DNA from: Rhodobacter sp.
GTDB lineage: Bacteria > Pseudomonadota > Alphaproteobacteria > Rhodobacterales > Rhodobacteraceae
Assembly (NCBI GenBank): GCA_027484145.1
Contig: JAIXUH010000027.1
Coordinates: 1-64,000, forward strand
Length of the DNA stretch: 64,000 bases
Direction: 5' to 3'
Numbering within the stretch: the stretch's first letter is position 1; each line of letters begins with the position of its first letter. The position numbers and the translations under genes are program-made. The notes below the pieces were generated by a model. That model made no database searches. It had not been told where the DNA came from and saw only the letters and a program-made list of their open reading frames with translations. Positions 35,423 through 45,342 of this stretch are shown here, piece after piece.

Positions 35423-37455
35423 TTTCGGACGATCTTGTTCAGCTGTTTCAGGATGAACTGCGCGAGTTGCTCGACAGTCTTGACCGGGGCCTGCTTGACC
35501 TTCGGATGAACCCCGAGGATGCAGGGCTGATTGATCAGGTCTTTCGCGATCTGCACACGATCAAGGGCAATGGCGCCATGTTCGGCTTTGCCGAGCTTTC
35601 GGCCTTTGTGCACAAGTTCGAGACCGCTTTTGACGACATTCGCAGTGGCCGTGCCCGCGTGACGCCCGAGGTGATCCGCCTTGCACTGGCCGCGCGCGAT
35701 GAAATTCCCGGTCTGGTCGAGGGCACGCCCGATGAAACCGGGCGTCGGTCCGGTATTCTGGCCGCGCTGTCGGCCGTGCTGTCCACCGACATCCCAGCTA
35801 CACAGCCTGATGCCGCGCCGGTTGACCTGCCGCCGCCGGCCGAGGCCAGAACCGAAGCCGCACAGCTGGCCTTTCGGCTGACGGGCCCCGCCTTTGAACT
35901 GGGCCAACGCCCCGATCTGTTGCTGGCCGAACTGGCCGGCCTTGGCGCGACCGATTTCAAGGCGGATGTGACCGGACTGCCCTGCCTTGAAATGCTGGAA
36001 CCATCGCGCTGCGATCTCGCGTGGACCTGCACGATCCCAGCCACTGTGACCGATGACGATGTTGCCGAGGTGTTTATGTTTGTTGATGCCAAATGGGATA
36101 TTGTGCGGGCCCCCGCCGCCGAGGCTGGCAGCGCGCCTGTTGTCGCTGCACCTGCCAGCCCCGAGGAAGTTGTCCCGGTGGCTGCCGCGGTTGCTGCCCC
36201 TGTCGTGCGCGCCGTGCCGTCCCGTGCTGCTCCTGAGGCAGAGCCGCCAAAGGCCGCATCGTCGCGGGGGGGAAGCGGTGCCACCGTGCGCGTTCCGGCA
36301 GACCGGCTGGATGCGTTGATGGACGCCGTGGGAGAGTTGGTGATCGTCGAGGCGCGCCTGACTGAACTGGCCCGCAACAGCCGCGATTCCGCGCTGATGG
36401 CGACTGCCGAGCAGATCACCCGCCTTGCCGCCGGGTTGCGCGACGCCACCATGACCATGCGCATGGTGCCGATGCGGACCCTTGTGGGCCGGTTCCGCCG
36501 CCTTGTGTCCGAGGTGGCCGACAAGCTGGAAAAGCAGGTCTCCTTTGTTGTGGTCGGCGAGGAAACCGAACTTGACAAGACGCTGATCGAAAAGCTGGCA
36601 GACCCGCTTGTGCATATCCTGCGCAACTCGCTGGACCACGGGATCGAAACCGCCGCCGAGCGTGAAAAATCGGGCAAGCCGGTCGAGGCGGTGGTGGAAC
36701 TGACCGCCCAGCATGCCGGAACCGAAGTGCTGGTGCGCATCCGCGACGATGGCCGCGGGATGGACCCGGAAAAGCTACGGGCCAAGGCCGTGTCGCAGGG
36801 CCTGATCGCCCCTGATGCCGTGCTGAGCGAACAGCAACTGTTCGGCCTGATCTTCGAACCCGGCTTTTCAACCGCCGCCACCGTGACTGAGCTTTCGGGC
36901 CGGGGTGTAGGCATGGATGTGGTGCGCCGGACCATCGAAGGGCTGCGCGGCTCTATCGAGATCGACTCGGTTTTTGGGGTTGGCACCACGGTCACGCTGC
37001 GGATGCCGCTGACCCTTGCCATCATCGAAGGGCTTTTGGTCGAGGTCGAGGGCGAACGCTACACTCTGCCGATGACATCGGTGCAAGAGATCGTGGCGCT
37101 GCCCGCTGACAAGTTCACCAGTGGCCGTGCCGGTGATTTTCTGGATGTGCGGGGCCATTTCGTGCCGTTCCTGCGCCTTCGCAACGCCTTTGACTGCGGG
37201 GGCAACCCGCCAGATGCGCAGAACGTGGTCATCGTCACTTCGGGCGATACGCGCATTGGCGTGGTGGTCGACCGGATCATCGGCACCAATCAGGTCGTCA
37301 TCAAGCAGATGTCCAAGCTGCATGTTGGCCTGCGCACCATCTCGGGTGCGACGATCCTGGGTGACGGCTCTGTCGCCCTTATCCTTGACGTGCCCCATCT
37401 CGTCGCCCTTGGCCGCCAAAAGGGCAACATCCCCAACCGGAGCCTTGCCGCATGA
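35419..37455 (+). CDS. cheA: Chemotaxis histidine kinase CheA
   Basis: A 678-residue CheA with all domains. The N-terminal Hpt has the phospho-site H46 (LHTIKGNG). A P2-like regulatory domain follows (about 150-235), then a Pro/Ala-rich linker. The dimerisation helices and the ATPase domain follow, with N box HILRNSLDHG (about 398), DDGRGMD (about 443) and GRGVGMDVV (about 493). A C-terminal CheW-like domain (about 540-670) joins it to receptors. Overlaps cheY and cheW by 4 nt. Confidence 0.95.
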   Translation: MISDDLVQLFQDELRELLDSLDRGLLDLRMNPEDAGLIDQVFRDLHTIKGNGAMFGFAELSAFVHKFETAFDDIRSGRARVTPEVIRLALAARDEIPGLVEGTPDETGRRSGILAALSAVLSTDIPATQPDAAPVDLPPPAEARTEAAQLAFRLTGPAFELGQRPDLLLAELAGLGATDFKADVTGLPCLEMLEPSRCDLAWTCTIPATVTDDDVAEVFMFVDAKWDIVRAPAAEAGSAPVVAAPASPEEVVPVAAAVAAPVVRAVPSRAAPEAEPPKAASSRGGSGATVRVPADRLDALMDAVGELVIVEARLTELARNSRDSALMATAEQITRLAAGLRDATMTMRMVPMRTLVGRFRRLVSEVADKLEKQVSFVVVGEETELDKTLIEKLADPLVHILRNSLDHGIETAAEREKSGKPVEAVVELTAQHAGTEVLVRIRDDGRGMDPEKLRAKAVSQGLIAPDAVLSEQQLFGLIFEPGFSTAATVTELSGRGVGMDVVRRTIEGLRGSIEIDSVFGVGTTVTLRMPLTLAIIEGLLVEVEGERYTLPMTSVQEIVALPADKFTSGRAGDFLDVRGHFVPFLRLRNAFDCGGNPPDAQNVVIVTSGDTRIGVVVDRIIGTNQVVIKQMSKLHVGLRTISGATILGDGSVALILDVPHLVALGRQKGNIPNRSLAA

Positions 37456-37955
37456 ACGCCATGGTTACATCCCTGTTAAAAGACAGCAGCGAACAGCGCC
37501 TGACGCTGGTCACCCTGTCCATCGGTGCGCAGATGCTCGCCATCCCGGCAGACGTTCTTTACGAAGTGCTGGACCCCTTGCCCACGACACGGGTGCCCGG
37601 TGCGGGTGACTTTGCCCGCAACGTGCTGAACGTGCGTGGTTCCGTGGTGCCGCTGGCCGATCTGGCCTTTGCCATGGGTCTGACCCGCGCGCCGCAATCA
37701 GACCGCCGCCGGATCATGGTGCTGGACGTCGCCATTGATGGCGAGCCGTCCACCGTCGTGATCGAGGCGGATGAAGTGCACGAGGTGGTCAGCATCTCGC
37801 GCGCAGACATTCTGCCAGTTCCCGCCACCATGGCCACATGGCCACCGGATTATCTGCTGGGTCTTTACAACGGCCCGCAAGGTTTTGTGCTGCTGCCCGA
37901 CCTTGGCCAGATCTTCTCGACCCTTGCCACCAAATCCACCGCTATGACCCTCTGA
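37452..37955 (+). CDS. cheW: CheW-like coupling protein 1
   Basis: A 167-residue CheW domain. It shows LVTLSIGAQMLAIPADVLYEVLD, then NVRGSVVPLADLAFAMGL and the later LLPDLGQIF. It links CheA to receptors. It follows cheA with a 4-nt overlap and lies 12 nt before the receptor gene. It is more divergent than the second CheW downstream. Confidence 0.9.
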   Translation: MNAMVTSLLKDSSEQRLTLVTLSIGAQMLAIPADVLYEVLDPLPTTRVPGAGDFARNVLNVRGSVVPLADLAFAMGLTRAPQSDRRRIMVLDVAIDGEPSTVVIEADEVHEVVSISRADILPVPATMATWPPDYLLGLYNGPQGFVLLPDLGQIFSTLATKSTAMTL

Positions 37956-37967
37956 GGAAGCAAAAAA

Positions 37968-39680
37968 ATGAGACTGACGATCAAGGCAAAACTTGCCGCC
38001 ACCTTTACCTTCATTTTCGCCCTGTCAGCGCTTTCCATGGTTCTGGCCCTGTCGGACCTGAAATCCGCGAACGAGCGTTATGACTATACCGTCAACCATG
38101 AAATGAAGCAGATCCAGCGCCTTGACGACCTCACGATCCTCAAGGGGCGCGTGCGCAGCACGGTCGGCGAAATTCTCGTCGGCCTGCCAAACGCCCCGGC
38201 TGACCACCTTCCAGGACTGAAGAAAGAGTTGGATAGCTTCAAGGCTGAGATTGACCGCCTGATCGTTGACATCAAGGCGACGGCAAGCCCGGAAGTCTTT
38301 GCTGCCATGACTGAGTTTGAAGAAATTCACGAGCGCGCATGGCAAACCAACCAGCAGGTTGTGCGGCTTGATTTGGCCGGAAACGGCGATGCCGCCAACA
38401 CGATGTTCCACGAAGAGGCGGACGAAGTTGCCGGCGAAGTGCGTGCTTCGTTGACCGCCACGGTAAAGATTATCAGGGACCGTCTGGCAGCGGCTGTTGT
38501 AACCGTGCACGACGAATACTTGGCAGCACAGCGCAATCTTCTTGCGGTTCTGGCCGGTTCGATCGCCATTGGTGGCATTGCTGCCATCTACATCACCGTG
38601 TCCATTTCCAAGGGCCTGTCGCGTTCGGTTGCCTTGGCCCGTGCGGTTTCGGAAGGTGATCTGCGCCAGACCGCCGAAGTGCGCGGCAACGACGAAGTGA
38701 CTGATCTGCAAAATGCCCAGAACGAGATGGTGATGCGCCTGCGCGAAATCGTGGCCAACGTCGCCGTCGCAGTGCGCAACGTGGCATCGGGGTCGTCGCA
38801 GATGGCCTCCACCTCGGAAGAACTGTCGCAGGGCGCGACCGAGCAGGCTTCTGCTACGGAAGAAGTCTCGTCCTCGGTTGAAGAGATGTCGGCCAATATC
38901 AAGCAAAGCTCGGACAACGCCGCCATCACCGAACAGATCGCGACGAAATCGGCCAACGATGCCCGCGCTTCGGGCAAGGCCGTGTCGGATGCCGTGCAGG
39001 CCATGCAGACCATCGCAGACCGCATCATGATCGTGCAGGAAATTGCCCGTCAGACCGACCTTCTGGCCCTGAACGCCGCCGTCGAAGCGGCGCGCGCCGG
39101 GGAACATGGCCGTGGCTTTGCCGTGGTTGCCGCCGAAGTGCGCAAACTGGCCGAACGCAGCCAGACCGCTGCTACGGAAATCTCGGCGCTGTCTGCCTCG
39201 ACCGTCCGCACCGCGGCTTCGGCTGGGGAAATGCTGTCGGCGCTGGTGCCCGATATCGAACGCACCTCGTCGCTTGTGACCGAAATCACGGTTGCCTCGC
39301 GTGAACTTGCAACCGGGTCGTCGCAGATCAGCATGTCGATCCAGCAACTGGACAAGGTTACGCAGGAAAACACCTCGGCTTCGGAAGAAATGTCGTCCGC
39401 GGCCACCGAACTGGCCAGCCAGGCCGAACAGCTGACCGATGCGATTTCGTTCTTCCAGACCGAAGAAACCGGCACCCGGCGCGCAGCGGCCCCGGCGACG
39501 GCGCGTCCGGCGGCCCTGCCTGCCCCGGCCCGCGCTGCCGCCGCACGCAAGCCATCGGTCGCCTTCGCGTCTGGCCGCACCCGCAAGGCTGCAGCCGTCA
39601 ACGATGGTGGCTTTGACTTTGATCTGGGGGGCGAGGCCGATGACATCGACACCCGTTTCAAACGTCGCGATGCGGCCTGA
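37968..39680 (+). CDS. Methyl-accepting chemotaxis protein
   Basis: A 570-residue receptor. A transmembrane helix (about 8-28), a four-helix-bundle-type periplasmic sensor (about 30-185), a second membrane helix (about 187-208), a HAMP domain and the signalling hairpin follow in order. The hairpin tip is intact: [20 protein letters not shown], then [18 protein letters not shown]. An Ala/Pro-rich tail ends the protein without a CheR-binding xWxxF pentapeptide. The ligand is unknown. Confidence 0.95.
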   Translation: MRLTIKAKLAATFTFIFALSALSMVLALSDLKSANERYDYTVNHEMKQIQRLDDLTILKGRVRSTVGEILVGLPNAPADHLPGLKKELDSFKAEIDRLIVDIKATASPEVFAAMTEFEEIHERAWQTNQQVVRLDLAGNGDAANTMFHEEADEVAGEVRASLTATVKIIRDRLAAAVVTVHDEYLAAQRNLLAVLAGSIAIGGIAAIYITVSISKGLSRSVALARAVSEGDLRQTAEVRGNDEVTDLQNAQNEMVMRLREIVANVAVAVRNVASGSSQMASTSEELSQGATEQASATEEVSSSVEEMSANIKQSSDNAAITEQIATKSANDARASGKAVSDAVQAMQTIADRIMIVQEIARQTDLLALNAAVEAARAGEHGRGFAVVAAEVRKLAERSQTAATEISALSASTVRTAASAGEMLSALVPDIERTSSLVTEITVASRELATGSSQISMSIQQLDKVTQENTSASEEMSSAATELASQAEQLTDAISFFQTEETGTRRAAAPATARPAALPAPARAAAARKPSVAFASGRTRKAAAVNDGGFDFDLGGEADDIDTRFKRRDAA

Positions 39681-39692
39681 GGACATCAGCAG

Positions 39693-40175
39693 ATGAACAG
39701 TCCTGATGTTGTAACCTTTGTGGCGGACGGCGCGCTTTACGCCGTCCCCGTCTCGCGGGTGCAGGAAATCCTTGATCTTCAGCCGGTGGCGGCCATGCCC
39801 AATGCGCCCGCCCACCTGCTGGGGATCACCGATCTGCGCGGCGAGAATATTCCGGTGGTCGACCTGCGTATCCTTTTGGGTCGCCCCGCCGGAGAAGACA
39901 CGCCACAGACGCGCATCCTTGTGGTCTGGATCGAAAGCCGTGGTCAGAAAGCCATCATCGGTGTGCGCACCGACCGGGTGATCGAAGTGACACAGCTGGA
40001 TGACGATGCCATGCGCCCGGTGGCCGAGGCCGAATTGCTGCGATGGTCCGGTCAGGCCATCGCGGGGATCGGCCGCTGCAAGGGCGCGGTGGTCAGCGTC
40101 GTCGATCTGGATAACCTGTTCAAGTCGCTGCCACTTTCTGCGGCGCTTGAACCCCTTCCCGCCCTTGCATCCTGA
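39693..40175 (+). CDS. cheW: CheW-like coupling protein 2
   Basis: A 160-residue CheW of standard form. TFVADGALYAVPVSRVQEIL and GITDLRGENIPVVDLRILLG are the family motifs. With the CheW encoded at 37452, this operon carries two coupling proteins, which may couple different receptors, the membrane one and the soluble receptor-like protein, to CheA. Confidence 0.93.
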   Translation: MNSPDVVTFVADGALYAVPVSRVQEILDLQPVAAMPNAPAHLLGITDLRGENIPVVDLRILLGRPAGEDTPQTRILVVWIESRGQKAIIGVRTDRVIEVTQLDDDAMRPVAEAELLRWSGQAIAGIGRCKGAVVSVVDLDNLFKSLPLSAALEPLPALAS

Positions 40176-40188
40176 AGGACGCACCCGA

Positions 40189-41022
40189 GTGTATGATGAA
40201 GCACGTACCCGCAATGTCATGGATGTTTTCCGTGACAAAGTTCTTAAGGCGACAGGGATTTCCCTGCCGCCCACCAAAGCGCCCATGGTGGATCAACGCC
40301 TGAAACGCCTTGTCATTGCGGGTGGCTTCGACACGACAGAACAGTTCCTGCAGGCTGTTCTGGCGGATCCGCGACGCGCAGAGGACCTTGAGGCGGCGAT
40401 TGATCTGATCACCACCAACACCACCAGCTTCTTTCGCGAAGCGCAGCACTTTACCTATCTCACCGAGCATATTCTGCCCCAGCTTCTGGCGAAAAAGGGC
40501 CGTCCGCGCCTGAAGTTCTGGAGCGCGGCCAGTTCCGAAGGGGCCGAGGCCTATACCATTGCGATGGTTCTGGCCGAGGCACAGCGGAACGGGGCAGTGT
40601 TCGATTTTGCCATTCTGGGCACCGATATCTCGACCCGGATGATCGACAAGGCAAACCGCGCCATCTTTGGCCGTGAGCAGACGTCGGGCATACCCAAGCA
40701 TCTGTTGCAGCGCTATTTCCTGACGGCGCGCGACGCCCACCATGCCGGGCAATCGCGGGCCGTGCCGGAGTTGCGCGCCCGCGTGCGGTTCCGCCTGATG
40801 AACCTGATGGATGACACCTATCCGCTGGATCAGGACATCTCGGTCGCCTTTCTGCGCAACGTTCTGATCTATTTCAGTTCCGAAGATCAGCGGCAGGTCG
40901 TGAACCGTGTGGCGCGTCACCTTGCGCCGGGTGGTTATCTGATTGTCGGCCATGCTGAATCCATGGCCGTGCAGTCTGCGTCCCTTCAACAGGTCGTCCC
41001 GACGATCTTTCGCAAAGTGTGA
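40189..41022 (+). CDS. cheR: Chemotaxis protein methyltransferase CheR
   Basis: A 277-residue SAM-dependent methyltransferase that methylates receptor glutamates. I chose the GTG at 40189, which follows GAAGGA at a normal distance; the ATG at 40219 has no SD. TTNTTSFFREAQHF and the SAM-binding WSAASSEGAEAYTIAM motif are intact, and RNVLIYFSSEDQ closes the fold. Confidence 0.93.
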   Translation: MYDEARTRNVMDVFRDKVLKATGISLPPTKAPMVDQRLKRLVIAGGFDTTEQFLQAVLADPRRAEDLEAAIDLITTNTTSFFREAQHFTYLTEHILPQLLAKKGRPRLKFWSAASSEGAEAYTIAMVLAEAQRNGAVFDFAILGTDISTRMIDKANRAIFGREQTSGIPKHLLQRYFLTARDAHHAGQSRAVPELRARVRFRLMNLMDDTYPLDQDISVAFLRNVLIYFSSEDQRQVVNRVARHLAPGGYLIVGHAESMAVQSASLQQVVPTIFRKV

Positions 41023-41028
41023 TTGCAG

Positions 41029-42135
41029 ATGGCTCCACCCTATGCCGACCCCTATTCCGTTCTGATCGTTGATGACAGCACAGCAGCCCGCGCCCTGCTG
41101 CGCAAAATCGTGGAAAGTGACCCCGCGCTCAGCGTGCTGGGCACAGCGCCCGATGCGGAATCTGCCGTGCGGCAAATGCGCAAGCAATTGCCTGATGTCA
41201 TGCTGCTTGATCTGGAAATGCCGGGGCTCGATGGCCTGACGTTTCTGAAAAAGATCATGGCGCAGCACCCGATTCCGGTGGTTGTCTGTTCCAACCATGT
41301 TGCCGAAGGGTCTGACCTGCGCGCTGCCGCGCTGAAGGCAGGCGCGTCCGATGCCATTGAAAAGCCGGATGTGAGCGACCAGCAGGCCTATCGCCTGACA
41401 GTGCGCAAGCTGTGCGATGCGCTGCGGGCCGGGGCCATTTCGCGCTATGCCCCGGCGTCAGACGGGCGGGGCCGCCCCTCTGGCCCCAAGATCTCGCCCG
41501 ATGTGATCATGCCGCTTCCGGCCAACCGCCGCCCCATCCCGGTGACCGAGCCGATTGTCTGTATCGGCGCGTCCACAGGCGGGACCGAGGCCCTGCGGGC
41601 CGTGCTGACGGCGTTGCCGCCGGATGCGCCGGCGATTGCCATCGTGCAGCACATGCCGCAGGGCTTTACCGCCGCCTTTGCCCGCCGGATGGACATGCTG
41701 AGCCAGATCCGCGTGGCCGAGGCGTCGTCCAACACTGCGATGGTACGCGGCACGGCGCTGATTGCGCCGGGCGATCAGCACATGACCCTGCGTCGCCTGA
41801 CCGCAGGTTACCGGGTGGAGGTTGTGGACGGGCCGCACATTACCCGGCACCGTCCTTCGGTTGATCTTCTGTTCCGCTCGGCAGCCATTTGCGCCGGGCA
41901 GAACGCGCTTGGCATCATCATGACGGGCATGGGCGATGACGGCGCACGCTGTTTGGGCGAGTTGCGGCAGGCAGGTGGCACGACGATTGCTCAGGACGAG
42001 GCAACGTCGGTCGTTTTCGGTATGCCGCGCGAAGCCCTTGAAATGGGCAGTGCCATGAAGGCCCTGCCTTTGGACAAGATCGCGCCGTTCATCATGACCT
42101 TCGCACACCGTCACCGGCAAGGAGCCACGGCATGA
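41029..42135 (+). CDS. cheB: Chemotaxis methylesterase CheB
   Basis: A 368-residue CheB with a receiver domain (D61 the phosphoacceptor) and a C-terminal methylesterase domain. The catalytic residues S182 (GASTGGT), H208 (QHMP) and the Asp of MGDDGA (about 303) are present. It demethylates receptors in adaptation. The ATG at 41029 is preferred to a TTG at 41023. Its stop overlaps the next gene (ATGA). Confidence 0.94.
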   Translation: MAPPYADPYSVLIVDDSTAARALLRKIVESDPALSVLGTAPDAESAVRQMRKQLPDVMLLDLEMPGLDGLTFLKKIMAQHPIPVVVCSNHVAEGSDLRAAALKAGASDAIEKPDVSDQQAYRLTVRKLCDALRAGAISRYAPASDGRGRPSGPKISPDVIMPLPANRRPIPVTEPIVCIGASTGGTEALRAVLTALPPDAPAIAIVQHMPQGFTAAFARRMDMLSQIRVAEASSNTAMVRGTALIAPGDQHMTLRRLTAGYRVEVVDGPHITRHRPSVDLLFRSAAICAGQNALGIIMTGMGDDGARCLGELRQAGGTTIAQDEATSVVFGMPREALEMGSAMKALPLDKIAPFIMTFAHRHRQGATA

Positions 42136-43847
42136 CCCTGATCACGCAAGATTTCGCCGTCACGCCACGGGGTGTCGACATTGATCTGCGCCCGCTGGAC
42201 ACGATCATTGCCGCAACCGAGACAACCTTTGTGGCGGCGGGTGATCATCTGGACCGGGCCGTCGCCATTCTGCGCGGGTTGCAGGGGTTGTTCATGCGCC
42301 TTGAATCCGGGCTTGGCCCAGATTCCGGGCGCGCCTTGGCCGGCACTGCCGATGCCCTGCAGGCCGATGCCGAAAATCTTGCGGCCAGCGTGACCACCTT
42401 TGTCGGCCGTACGGATGGTCTGGGCGTGGCGATCCTGCGGATGAACCGCGACATCACCGATCTTGACCGAGTTGTGCGCACCATCGTGACCTTGTCGATC
42501 ACCGCGCGGGTGATCGGCCATGCCATGTCGCCCCCGCAGGCCAAGGTGGCCTCGTTCGTCGAAAACCTGTCGCGCATGGCGGTCGAGGCCGAAGATGTGC
42601 TGACAGGCGTCAAGCAGGCCACCGCCGATATCCGGGCCGACATGACGGAACTGACCGAAACCGTCGAGCGGCTGCATGGCACACTGACGCGCGATGTGTT
42701 CGCGGCGCTGCGCCGCATCCATCAGGCCGGACAAAGCATTCAGGACAACCGCGAGGCGCTGCTTGCCGCAAACCTTGTGTTTGCCGGGCAGATGGACCGC
42801 ACCTTTGCCGAAGTGTCGCGGCTGATCATGGCCTTGCAGGTTGGCGATTCCGTCCGGCAGCGCTTTGGCCGCATTCGTGTGACCATGGACCGCTGCCGCA
42901 ACATGCCCGATGCACCGTCGCTGGCGCTGGGTCTGGAGTTGTCGCTGGCACTGACTGATGGCGCGCGCGCCGAAGTGACCAGCGAGATGACCAGTGCCGT
43001 GTCCGCACTCAGCGACATCAGCGTGTCGTCGGGGCAGGCCCTGCATACGGCGCGCGAGTTTTATGTGGGTGGCAACCGTGGCCCTGCGGGCGTGGACATC
43101 GCCACCGAAGCAACGGCCCTGACCGCCCACCTGAAAGAGGTCGAGGTTCTGTTGGCCGCTTTGCGCCTGCGGACCGAACATGTGGTCGAACGGTTGCAGC
43201 ATATCCTTGGTCAGGAACGCACGCTGCGCCAGATTGCACAAAAGGTGCGGTTGGCCGGCGTCAATGCAGTGGTGATCTGCACCCATCTCGGCCGTCAGGG
43301 AAACGCCCTGCGTGAGGTGGCCCAGTGGCTGCGCGGCCTGACCGATGAGGCGGATGAGATCACCGGGCAGTTGCAGGGATCGCTGGATGAATCACGCGCC
43401 CTAATCGCCGAGGTGGGCACGGCCAGCGTCGAAGAACTGTCCGGAGGCACGCAGCGTGTTGTGCAAAGCGGGTCAGACATGAAGCAGCGGATTCAGGATA
43501 TCCGCAGCCTTGTGGCCGAAGCAGGGGCCGAGATCAGCCGCATCTCCGTCAGCCTGCCCGGCCAAATCGACCCGGCGCGCCGGGGCCTGTCAGATTACGT
43601 CGGCCGCCTGTCCTCGCTTGACGGAACCCTGCGGACGATCCGGCTGCAGCGCACCATGTTGCCGCCACCCGATCTGCCGCTTTACGTCGGCTCGGACATC
43701 GAGGCGATCATGGCCGAGTTGCGCCGGGGTTATACGATGGAAGCCGAGCGTCGCATTCATGATGCGCTGATCGGCAACGAGGTGGCACCCGTAGCGGTCG
43801 AAGCGCCCGCGGCGGCATCGGCGGACCTTGACGATATCCTGTTCTAG
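42132..43847 (+). CDS. Soluble receptor-like protein with decayed signalling tip
   Basis: A 571-residue, mainly helical protein with no membrane segment. Residues about 367-406 (KVRLAGVNAVVICTHLGRQG, then ALREVAQWLRGL) align without gaps with the MCP tip, keeping the N-A, G-x-Q-G, V-A, R and L positions, but the usual E-A-A-R-A-G-E is lost. It may not activate CheA normally. The C-terminus ADLDDILF resembles the acidic-hydrophobic CheY-binding peptide of CheZ. It overlaps cheB by 4 nt, so it belongs to this pathway. Confidence 0.7.
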   Translation: MTLITQDFAVTPRGVDIDLRPLDTIIAATETTFVAAGDHLDRAVAILRGLQGLFMRLESGLGPDSGRALAGTADALQADAENLAASVTTFVGRTDGLGVAILRMNRDITDLDRVVRTIVTLSITARVIGHAMSPPQAKVASFVENLSRMAVEAEDVLTGVKQATADIRADMTELTETVERLHGTLTRDVFAALRRIHQAGQSIQDNREALLAANLVFAGQMDRTFAEVSRLIMALQVGDSVRQRFGRIRVTMDRCRNMPDAPSLALGLELSLALTDGARAEVTSEMTSAVSALSDISVSSGQALHTAREFYVGGNRGPAGVDIATEATALTAHLKEVEVLLAALRLRTEHVVERLQHILGQERTLRQIAQKVRLAGVNAVVICTHLGRQGNALREVAQWLRGLTDEADEITGQLQGSLDESRALIAEVGTASVEELSGGTQRVVQSGSDMKQRIQDIRSLVAEAGAEISRISVSLPGQIDPARRGLSDYVGRLSSLDGTLRTIRLQRTMLPPPDLPLYVGSDIEAIMAELRRGYTMEAERRIHDALIGNEVAPVAVEAPAAASADLDDILF

Positions 43848-43920
43848 GGTGCTGCCGGGACATTGAAAATGATGGCCCCCTGATGCCATATCCCGACGGG
43901 AACGGGCATCGGAGGCAGAT

Positions 43921-45303
43921 ATGCAAAACCCCTTTATGGCGGGCATTCTGGCAGCCGCGCTGTGCGTGGCGCCACTTTGGGCTGAAACCCGCGTGCCAGA
44001 GTCGGCGCAAGACATCACCTTGAGCTTTGCGCCGGTGGTCAAGGCCGCGGCACCGGCCGTCGTTAACATCTATGCCACGCGTGTGGTGGAAGAACGGGTA
44101 AGCCAGTTTGCTTCGGACCCGTTTTTCGAGCAGTTTTTTCAAGAGTTTGGTCAGATGCAGCCCCGGGTGCAGAACTCGCTCGGTTCGGGCGTGATCGTGT
44201 CGCCGGACGGGTTCGTGGTGTCGAATTACCATGTGGTCGGGCAGGCAACCGAGATTCGCGTGGTGTTGAACGACCGTCGCGAATTCGCAGCATCGGTTGT
44301 GCTGGGCGATGAGGAAAGTGATCTGGCGATCCTCAGGCTGGACAATGTTTCTGATCTGCCGGCCTTGGCCTTTCGCAATTCGGACGAGGTCGAGGTGGGC
44401 GATCTGGTGCTGGCCATCGGCAACCCGTTCGGCGTGGGCCAAACCGTATCATCCGGCATTGTATCGGGCCTTGCGCGCAGTTCGGTGGGGCAGGGGCGGG
44501 GTTATTTCATCCAGACTGATGCGGCGATCAACCCCGGCAATTCGGGCGGGGCGCTGGTGGACATGCAGGGGCGGCTGGTCGGGATCAACACGGCCATTCT
44601 GACGCGTGATGGCGGGTCGAACGGCATCGGCTTTGCCATTCCGGCAAACCTTGTCCAGACGGTTGTGGCGCAGGCGCGCGACGGGGCCGACCGATTTGCC
44701 CGGCCTTGGGCAGGCGTGACCGGGCAGGCGATGGATGCCGCCATGGCCGATGCAATGGGGCTTGCCCGCCCGGGTGGCGTGCTGCTGAGCGAGATTCACC
44801 CCGAAAGCCCCTTTGCCAAGGCCGGGATGGAGCCGGGCGATGTGGTGCTGTCGCTGGGCAATGCGCCGACAAATACCCCGCAAGAAATGATCTTTCGTCT
44901 GGCCGCGCTGGGCATCGGCGCAACGGTGCCCGTGAACTATCTAAACGTGGATGGCGAAAAGACGGCTATGGTCACCCTTGGGGCTGCCCCGGATGTTCCG
45001 CCACGCGACCCCGCCACCGTAACGGACAATGTCGCGCTGCAAGGCCTGACCGTGGAACGCATCAACCCGGTGGTGGTGTCGGAACAGAACCTGCCCATGG
45101 GATCGACCGGCGTGATTGTGGCCGATGCGCAGGGGTTGGCCGCCCAAGTGGGCCTGCGCGCGGGTGATATTCTGCTGGCGATCAATGGCACACCCATCAC
45201 GGCGCCGGATGAGGTGATCCGCGCCGCAAACGAACCAACCCGCCGCTGGGCGATTGATCTGGTTCGGCAGGGCCAGCAAATGCGCCTGCGCTTTCGCCTC
45301 TGA
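43921..45303 (+). CDS. degQ: Do-type periplasmic serine protease (DegP/DegQ-like)
   Basis: A 460-residue HtrA-family protease with a signal peptide (MQNPFMAGILAAALCVAPLWA). The catalytic triad is H104 (SNYHVV), D134 (ESDLAIL) and S208 (NPGNSGGAL). Two PDZ domains follow (about 240-345 and 365-460). It degrades or refolds misfolded envelope proteins. GGAGG lies a few bases before the ATG. It stands 73 nt after the chemotaxis operon and could be read through from it. Confidence 0.92.
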   Translation: MQNPFMAGILAAALCVAPLWAETRVPESAQDITLSFAPVVKAAAPAVVNIYATRVVEERVSQFASDPFFEQFFQEFGQMQPRVQNSLGSGVIVSPDGFVVSNYHVVGQATEIRVVLNDRREFAASVVLGDEESDLAILRLDNVSDLPALAFRNSDEVEVGDLVLAIGNPFGVGQTVSSGIVSGLARSSVGQGRGYFIQTDAAINPGNSGGALVDMQGRLVGINTAILTRDGGSNGIGFAIPANLVQTVVAQARDGADRFARPWAGVTGQAMDAAMADAMGLARPGGVLLSEIHPESPFAKAGMEPGDVVLSLGNAPTNTPQEMIFRLAALGIGATVPVNYLNVDGEKTAMVTLGAAPDVPPRDPATVTDNVALQGLTVERINPVVVSEQNLPMGSTGVIVADAQGLAAQVGLRAGDILLAINGTPITAPDEVIRAANEPTRRWAIDLVRQGQQMRLRFRL

Positions 45304-45342
45304 CGGCTTTCCCCCGGCACGCCGGGGGCGTATCGTGCGCGG

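Noticed and set aside
37968-43847. CheR/CheB tethering pentapeptide (xWxxF) on the receptors
   Set aside because: Neither receptor-like protein ends in such a motif; the endings are KRRDAA and DDILF.
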